NCBI GenBank assembly: GCA_021774795.1
Contig: JAJFIR010000009.1
Coordinates: 1-64,000, forward strand
From: Emcibacteraceae bacterium
Lineage (GTDB): Bacteria; Pseudomonadota; Alphaproteobacteria; Sphingomonadales; Emcibacteraceae
Length of the DNA stretch: 64,000 bases
Direction: 5' to 3'
The translations under genes and the position numbers were made by a program. Below, piece after piece: positions 59,564 to 64,000 of this stretch. Below the pieces are notes generated by a model. That model was not told the DNA's origin and made no database searches. It saw only the letters and a program-made list of their open reading frames with translations. How positions within the stretch are numbered: the first letter of the stretch is position 1; every line of letters begins with the position of its first letter.

Positions 59564-60339
59564 GCAAATATTCAGATAAAGACATCAAGAAGGCGCGGGA
59601 CTTAGTCAAACCGCACGGCGGAATACTAAGCGATGATCTGGAACTCGCCCTTGATTTAATTGGCCCTGAGCTTGGGATATACCCACAAAATAATACGTCT
59701 GATATTGCAGAGCAAACTGATTATGACCTTATGGAAAAGAATTTAGTTGTTCCAGAGGAATATGTGCCGCCGAGAGGACCTATTCCGAATGTGCTGGATG
59801 TTGAAGAGTTATCCTTCAGTGTGCCGGATTTAGAATGGAGAACGGAAGACAAACCGAGATTAAATCTCGCACAGAGACTAGCTCAGCGCGCGAGTTGGCT
59901 ATCATCAGATGAGCAGCAAGAATTGCAACTAGAGATAAATAAATATACTGGAACAACAAATATACCCTATCAAAAAATTGGCGACGAACGAGAGCTAAAT
60001 CAACAATGCCGTGATTTATCATCGAATGGATGTGGCACCAGTAGTCTAGATTATTTGGTTCCCGATAAAGGTTATAAAACTGATTATAGCGATGAATGTG
60101 CTTTTCATGATGATTTATATGCGCTGCCGAACGTTCCGAAGGAATTTGCCGATAACGCTTTTAATAAAGGATTATTGGTAGAAATAAGTCCGAACTTTAT
60201 CGCAGGAGGGTATTCCCTTCCACGCAGTCATCACTACGCAACAGGTGTATGACATTTAGGTGGTCCAGCATATAATGATGCTCAAAAGATAGGAAAGGCG
60301 TGTTGGTCGCGCGGATGGCACCCCAAACAACGTTATTAA
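59560..60339 (+). CDS. Phospholipase A2-like toxin candidate with in-frame TGA near the end
   Basis: 230 residues to TGA 60250-60252. The frame continues after it as HLGGPAYNDAQKIGKACWSRG and stops at 60339, as if TGA replaced TGG. The first ~125 residues are unrelated to other cassettes. The PLA2-like domain has CGTSSLDYLVPDKGYKTD (Ca-loop-like) and CxxHDxxY: C180-AF-H183-D184-DL-Y187, with FADN near 197. The post-TGA GGPAY matches the conserved C-terminal region of bacterial PLA2 domains. Hydrolysis of membrane phospholipids is proposed. Translationally coupled to the structural gene 59243-59563. Followed by a three-TM protein. Confidence 0.65.
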
Positions 60340-60391
60340 TGCACGTTATGGTAGATTTTTAAGTTCAAATGTGAGATATTAAGGGAAAAAT

Positions 60392-60682
60392 GTGATAGGT
60401 GTTGTTGTGAATATTTATATTCTAGATTTTTCCATAATAATAATTTTAATTTCAATTGCATTAAATTTAACCATCCATTTTACATTTCCGAAAACATATT
60501 CACCATTCTGGATCACTATGATTACAGTTCCAATTGGTGCTTTTGTCTATTTTATTGTTGCAAGTAACGGGTTTGATCCAGCACTAATTTATCTAGAGAT
60601 TTATATTACTATACCCTGTTTTATTGCAAATGCGTTCACCTCATTAATTGTAGCAAAATTGCAAAAAAAAGTGAGTAAATGA
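60392..60682 (+). CDS. Small membrane protein (three TM), candidate immunity protein
   Basis: 96 residues, GTG start. Hydrophobic segments: YILDFSIIIILISIALNLTIHF, WITMITVPIGAFVYFIVAS and IYITIPCFIANAFTSLIVAKL. Follows the PLA2-like gene 52 bp after the readthrough stop. A damaged relative follows at 60824-61103. Confidence 0.55.
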   Translation: MIGVVVNIYILDFSIIIILISIALNLTIHFTFPKTYSPFWITMITVPIGAFVYFIVASNGFDPALIYLEIYITIPCFIANAFTSLIVAKLQKKVSK

Positions 60683-60823
60683 ATGGCATCCGTTACAGGA
60701 TTTCCAGAAGTGAAAACAATTGTAAATTACTATGATATAATTATTATTACTTCAAGATTGTCTTGCAGGAAGATTGATAATGGGCATTTATATTGGATAG
60801 TAAGTTGGAATGAGAGTTAAAAT

Positions 60824-61103
60824 GTGAATATTATTATTGAACCATATATAATACTATATTTGTTTGTTCGGTAATAATGGCTATCATTTTTCGTATTCTA
60901 AAACGAGACAATTTTACAGCTTATGCTGGATCATTCGGGTTAACTGCCGTGGGTGTTCTGGATGGGTGATTTTAGTTGATTTTGAAGAATATACACTAGG
61001 ATTTTATGCATTTGCGTTGTTTTACGCAACAGTACCAAATGTCATTGCCTCCGGATTAGTTCACCTATGGTTTAAATATACAGATGAAAGAAATAGTGAT
61101 TAA
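60824..61103 (+). pseudogene. Decayed second copy of the three-TM immunity-like gene
   Basis: GTG 60824 (VNIIIEPYIILYLF) ends soon in stops. Homologous pieces continue in other frames: MAIIFRILKRDNFTAYAGSFGL, then GFYAFALFYATVPNVIASGLVHLW (open to 61103), which matches IYLEIYITIPCFIANAFTSLIV of the intact gene upstream. At least two frameshifts are needed. Confidence 0.5.
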
Positions 61104-61156
61104 GTATAATATAATTTAGGTCTTTTACACCTGTAAGTTTTCCTACCCATTTTGTG

Positions 61157-61186
61157 CCTCGTAACATTCTGTTGCGGGGTTTTTTA
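61157..61186 (+). terminator. Rho-independent terminator before adaptor
   Basis: CCTCGTAACA (61157-61166)/TGTTGCGGGG (61170-61179), two G-U pairs, then TTTTTTATT. Confidence 0.8.
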
Positions 61187-61213
61187 TTGCCCAAAATACA
61201 GAAAGTCCACATT

Positions 61214-61834
61214 ATGATTACAACATATGATGAATTAAAATCCGCCGTGACCGACTGGCTCAAAAGGTCGGAACTAGTTGACAAAGTTCCCAATTTTATT
61301 CAGCTGGCGGAAGCGCATTTTAACCGCACTATTCGTGTGCCGGAAATGGAAGCGCGGGCAACGGTTTCTGCGGACGGTGAATTTGTAGGGCTTCCAAGTG
61401 ATTTTCTTTCGCTTCGGGAAATACATGTGGAAGGATCCCATGACCGCCCACTGCATTATATAACGCCGCAGGAATTAACCCATATTGAATATAGCGGTTA
61501 TACCGCAAACCCGTTCGCTTACACCATTCTTGACGGGCAAATAAAGCTTTTCCCAAGTCCGGGTGTGGGTAATGAACTTAATGTTGAAATAATATATATT
61601 CAGAAAATTCCAGCGCTTTCCGACAGCAACACGAGCAATTGGTTGTTGGCGTCCCATCCGGATATTTATCTGTATGCAACGCTGCTTCAGGCGGAAGCTT
61701 TTTTATATAATGATCGCCGGATGCCGGTGTGGGAACGCAAAGCTGATATGGCAATTGCTGAGCTTAATAATGCCGGAAATAAAGCACGGCTTGGCGCGGG
61801 GCCGATGATCCCGAGAGTGAGGAACATCAGATGA
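61214..61834 (+). CDS. Phage head-tail adaptor protein (podovirus gp4-like)
   Basis: 206 residues from ATG 61214; the open frame upstream crosses the terminator. ITTYDELKSAVTDWLKRSEL, FIQLAEAHFNRTIRVPEMEARATV, DGEFVGLPSDFLSLREIHV, and WLLASHPDIYLYATLLQAEAFLYNDRR are the standard features of the adaptor that joins portal to tail in podoviruses. The next gene starts in its stop (ATGA overlap). Confidence 0.88.
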   Translation: MITTYDELKSAVTDWLKRSELVDKVPNFIQLAEAHFNRTIRVPEMEARATVSADGEFVGLPSDFLSLREIHVEGSHDRPLHYITPQELTHIEYSGYTANPFAYTILDGQIKLFPSPGVGNELNVEIIYIQKIPALSDSNTSNWLLASHPDIYLYATLLQAEAFLYNDRRMPVWERKADMAIAELNNAGNKARLGAGPMIPRVRNIR

Positions 61835-63252
61835 AGTTTTCAGAATGGATGCCGGACCGGGATGATTTTGAAAATCCCGGGCTGACGGCTGCACATAACG
61901 TTCTTCCGGGGACATTTTATAAACCGATCAGGACTTTATCATCACAAAGCAACGCCCTTGATGATACGTGCATTGGTGGCTTTTCAACCAAGGATGATGA
62001 CGGTTTAAGTTTTAATTTTGCGGGTACAGCCACGAAATTATATAAATTAACGTCGGGTAGTTGGTCGGATATCGGAACAACATATAGCACAACCGGTGAA
62101 AACAGGTGGGTGTTTAAACGGTTTGGCAACAATATTATCGCGAGCAACGGCGAGAATAATATTCAGAGCATCGATATTGCCTCTGAAAATTCGTTTTCAA
62201 ATCTTGGCGGCACGCCGCCAAAAGCCAAACATATGGCGATCGTGCGTGATTTTCTGGTGCTTGGAAATATCGAGCTTGATAGTGCCAATAAAGTGCAGTG
62301 GAGCGGCATAAACGATATAACCGAATGGACCGCAGGCCAAAAAGAAAGCGGTGCGCAGGTTTTCCCGGAAGGCGGGGCGATAACCGGGATGATTGGCGGG
62401 GAATATGGGCTTATTTTTCAGGAAAATCAAATTACCCGTATGGAGTATCAGGGGCCACCACTTAATTTTTCATTTGATGTAATTGAAACTGGCCTTGGCG
62501 CGATTACCAGTGGTTCCATTATTCGTTTCGGTATTCAGGTATTTTATCTTTCCAATAATGGGTTTTATGTCACCGACGGAACACAGTCATTTCCGATCGG
62601 TACCGAAAAAATCGATAAATATTTCTTTGCAAAAGCGGATGAGCTTTCCCTTTATAAAATGACATCGGCAATTGACCCGATTAATAAGCTGGTCATTTGG
62701 TCATACGCCAGTAAAACGGGAGGAGGGACCGTTGATAGTTTGATTATTTATAACTGGGACCAGAAAAACTGGTCAGAAGCCAGCCTTGATCATGAACTTA
62801 TATATACGTCACTTTCCGAAGACCATACGCTGGAGGATATCAGCGCGCTATATGCCACACTTGACCTTGTGCCGGCGTCACTCGATAGCCGCATATGGCA
62901 AGGTGGGACGCTTGTGCTTTCAACATTTGATACTGATCATATGTTAGCATCTTTTACAGGGGGCAGCGTTTTGGCAGGAACCCTTAAAACCGGCGAGTTT
63001 GAGCTTAATGAACATCAGATGACCTTGGTGACACAAGTTTGGCCGGAAATCGATGGTTCAATCGACGTCAAATTAACCAGTCGGGATACGCATCAATCAG
63101 CCGCGACAACAACAGGGCAGATTGGTGTTAATTCGATCGGGTTTTCGCCTTTTGCCGATAGTGGTCGTTATCATAGTTTTGAATTTAATTTTAACAACTG
63201 GACGAGAGCAACAGGCTTTAAATTAAAGACGGAGGTGTGCGGTGAGTATTAA
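61831..63252 (+). CDS. P22 gp10-like packaged-DNA stabilisation / tail protein
   Basis: 473 residues: beta-rich with TAAHNVLPGTFYKPIRTLSS, KLYKLTSGSWSDIGTTYS, RWVFKRFGNNIIASNGENNIQSID, MAIVRDFLVLGNIE, MIGGEYGLIFQENQITRMEYQG and FYLSNNGFYVTDGTQSFPIGTEKID. This is the DNA-stabilisation (gp10) family, a tail-nozzle component that seals the capsid. Follows the adaptor with a 4-bp overlap; overlaps the next gene by 11 bp. Confidence 0.88.
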   Translation: MKFSEWMPDRDDFENPGLTAAHNVLPGTFYKPIRTLSSQSNALDDTCIGGFSTKDDDGLSFNFAGTATKLYKLTSGSWSDIGTTYSTTGENRWVFKRFGNNIIASNGENNIQSIDIASENSFSNLGGTPPKAKHMAIVRDFLVLGNIELDSANKVQWSGINDITEWTAGQKESGAQVFPEGGAITGMIGGEYGLIFQENQITRMEYQGPPLNFSFDVIETGLGAITSGSIIRFGIQVFYLSNNGFYVTDGTQSFPIGTEKIDKYFFAKADELSLYKMTSAIDPINKLVIWSYASKTGGGTVDSLIIYNWDQKNWSEASLDHELIYTSLSEDHTLEDISALYATLDLVPASLDSRIWQGGTLVLSTFDTDHMLASFTGGSVLAGTLKTGEFELNEHQMTLVTQVWPEIDGSIDVKLTSRDTHQSAATTTGQIGVNSIGFSPFADSGRYHSFEFNFNNWTRATGFKLKTEVCGEY

Positions 63253-63601
63253 TCTTCTTAGCACAACCACGTCACGGCCCATCCACTGGATAAGACAGGC
63301 GGCGGTGCGGCTTAACCAGGCGATCAGCTGGATTAATTATGAAACGAGCAGGACAGATGTGACTGCGAATTATACTTTGGCCGACGGGGATAGTTACCTG
63401 GCGGTTATGGGCGGTTTTACGGTGGCATTGTCGGGTCCAGAAACGATCCGGAAGATTATTATTAAAGATGAAGCTGGAAGCGCCAGCACGTCACCGATTA
63501 CTGTTCAGGGCACCATAGACGGTGCGACAAATTACACCATCAACACTAATTACGGATCGCTGCGTTTAATCAGCGACGGTAGCAACTGGTTCGTGATTTG
63601 A
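63242..63601 (+). CDS. Phage tail-associated protein (119 aa)
   Basis: 119 residues, GTG start with GGAGGT 6 nt ahead, overlapping the upstream gene by 11 bp. Beta-rich end: DVTANYTLADGDSYLAVMGG, SPITVQGTIDGATNYTINTN, YGSLRLISDGSNWFVI. Similar to the small ending domains of tail fibre-like proteins. Role inferred. Confidence 0.62.
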   Translation: MSINLLSTTTSRPIHWIRQAAVRLNQAISWINYETSRTDVTANYTLADGDSYLAVMGGFTVALSGPETIRKIIIKDEAGSASTSPITVQGTIDGATNYTINTNYGSLRLISDGSNWFVI

Positions 63602-64000
63602 GTGATCCGCTTAAATTCACCGGCGTTGTGGGGGAAGCGCAGATTGCTGCGATCTGGCCACAGGTCGCGCCGCTTATTTTACGCGCCATCCGTGTTTATA
63701 ACGAACATAGTCTTGATGAAATATATTCTTCGCTGCTTGATGGAAGTCGGCAATTGTGGGTTTCGGGTGATCAGAAAATCGAAAGCATATTAATCACCCA
63801 ACTTATTAATAAAGCGGATGAGAAAATCTGTTTCCTTGAGCTTTGTGCCGGGCGCGGGGTTGAAAGCGCCAAATTTTTAAACATCATTGAAAAATGGGCG
63901 AAAGATGCCGGATGCGCGCGCATGGAACTTTCCGGACGCCCGGGATGGAAAAGAAAGCTTAAAGATTACAACCTTAAAAAAATCATACTATCGAAGGAAT
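63598..64000 (+). CDS. Phage protein with GNAT-like features, 3' truncated by window edge
   Basis: 134 codons visible from TTG 63598, which overlaps the stop of the preceding gene (TTGA). KFTGVVGEAQIAAIWPQVAPLI, SLDEIYSSLLDGSRQLWV, ICFLELCAGRGVESAKFLNIIEKWAKDAGCARMELSGRPGW. The strand-helix pattern resembles small acetyltransferase-like proteins encoded among podovirus tail genes. The frame is open to the window end. Confidence 0.6.
   Translation, partial: MSDPLKFTGVVGEAQIAAIWPQVAPLILRAIRVYNEHSLDEIYSSLLDGSRQLWVSGDQKIESILITQLINKADEKICFLELCAGRGVESAKFLNIIEKWAKDAGCARMELSGRPGWKRKLKDYNLKKIILSKE

Noticed and set aside
63602-63793. 63-codon plus-strand ORF after the tail gene
   Set aside because: Frame-shifted shadow of the 63598 gene, whose open frame runs to the window end with regular codon use.
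1-64000. CRISPR array or insertion sequence
   Set aside because: No regularly spaced identical repeats and no transposase-like ORF; repeats found are cassette duplications, hairpins or protein repeats.

Overview
The window looks like chromosomal DNA of a moderately AT-rich Gram-negative bacterium, most likely a marine-type alphaproteobacterium. This is inferred from the Tat-exported proteins, Sel1/TPR lipoprotein-rich gene content, LysR/MocR regulators and DUF1376-type phage replication gene; there is no rRNA or marker gene to confirm it. One tRNA (Cys, GCA) is present. I see no CRISPR array, no insertion sequence and no integrase.

Positions 1-15 kb hold host genes: a truncated MalY/PatB aminotransferase with a MocR regulator behind three operator-like boxes, an ABM monooxygenase, tRNA-Cys, two paralogous lipoproteins (one with a PDZ domain), two tandem paralogous proteins of unknown function, and a four-gene operon (about 6.2-13.3 kb) of the planctomycete-type cytochrome / DUF1553 / DUF1501 / NHL class. 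Small secreted or membrane proteins and a VOC protein follow.

Positions 15.1-18.1 kb are a phage early region: an S24-type CI repressor on the minus strand, a palindromic operator overlapping a divergent promoter, a leader with three hairpins, a very small membrane protein, a DUF1376-type replication protein and two unknown phage proteins. Positions 18.3-37.5 kb look host-like again: Sel1 repeat proteins (two of them frameshifted), a CMD/AhpD-like protein, an orphan MazF/PemK toxin beside a candidate small RNA, a LysR/3xLysE/homoserine-dehydrogenase cluster, HutD, a hydrolase, three tandem Tat-exported HD-domain proteins, a SulP transporter and small secreted proteins.

Positions 37.7-64 kb are the late region of a short-tailed-type prophage, all structural genes on the plus strand: a repeat-rich tail protein, terminase small and large subunits, portal, scaffold, DUF5309 capsid, head-tail adaptor and a P22 gp10-like tail/stabilisation protein. 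The structural genes are repeatedly interrupted by AT-rich cargo cassettes. Each cassette is a toxin-like ORF followed by a small membrane or exported protein (candidate immunity), generally delimited by intrinsic terminators. Recognisable toxin-like folds include an HExxH protein resembling M91/NleD proteases, a phospholipase A2-like protein (CxxHD motif), a glycine-zipper protein and an HTH-motif (His-Thr-His) protein. Cassettes share N-terminal domains while differing in their C-termini, and there are duplicated leaders, truncated toxin tails, orphan immunity fragments and frameshifts, which are hallmarks of polymorphic toxin loci. This interleaving of virion genes with toxin/immunity cassettes is the most unusual feature of the window. 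The hypothesis is a phage-borne, possibly virion-packaged, exchangeable effector arsenal whose targets lie in the periplasm or membrane.
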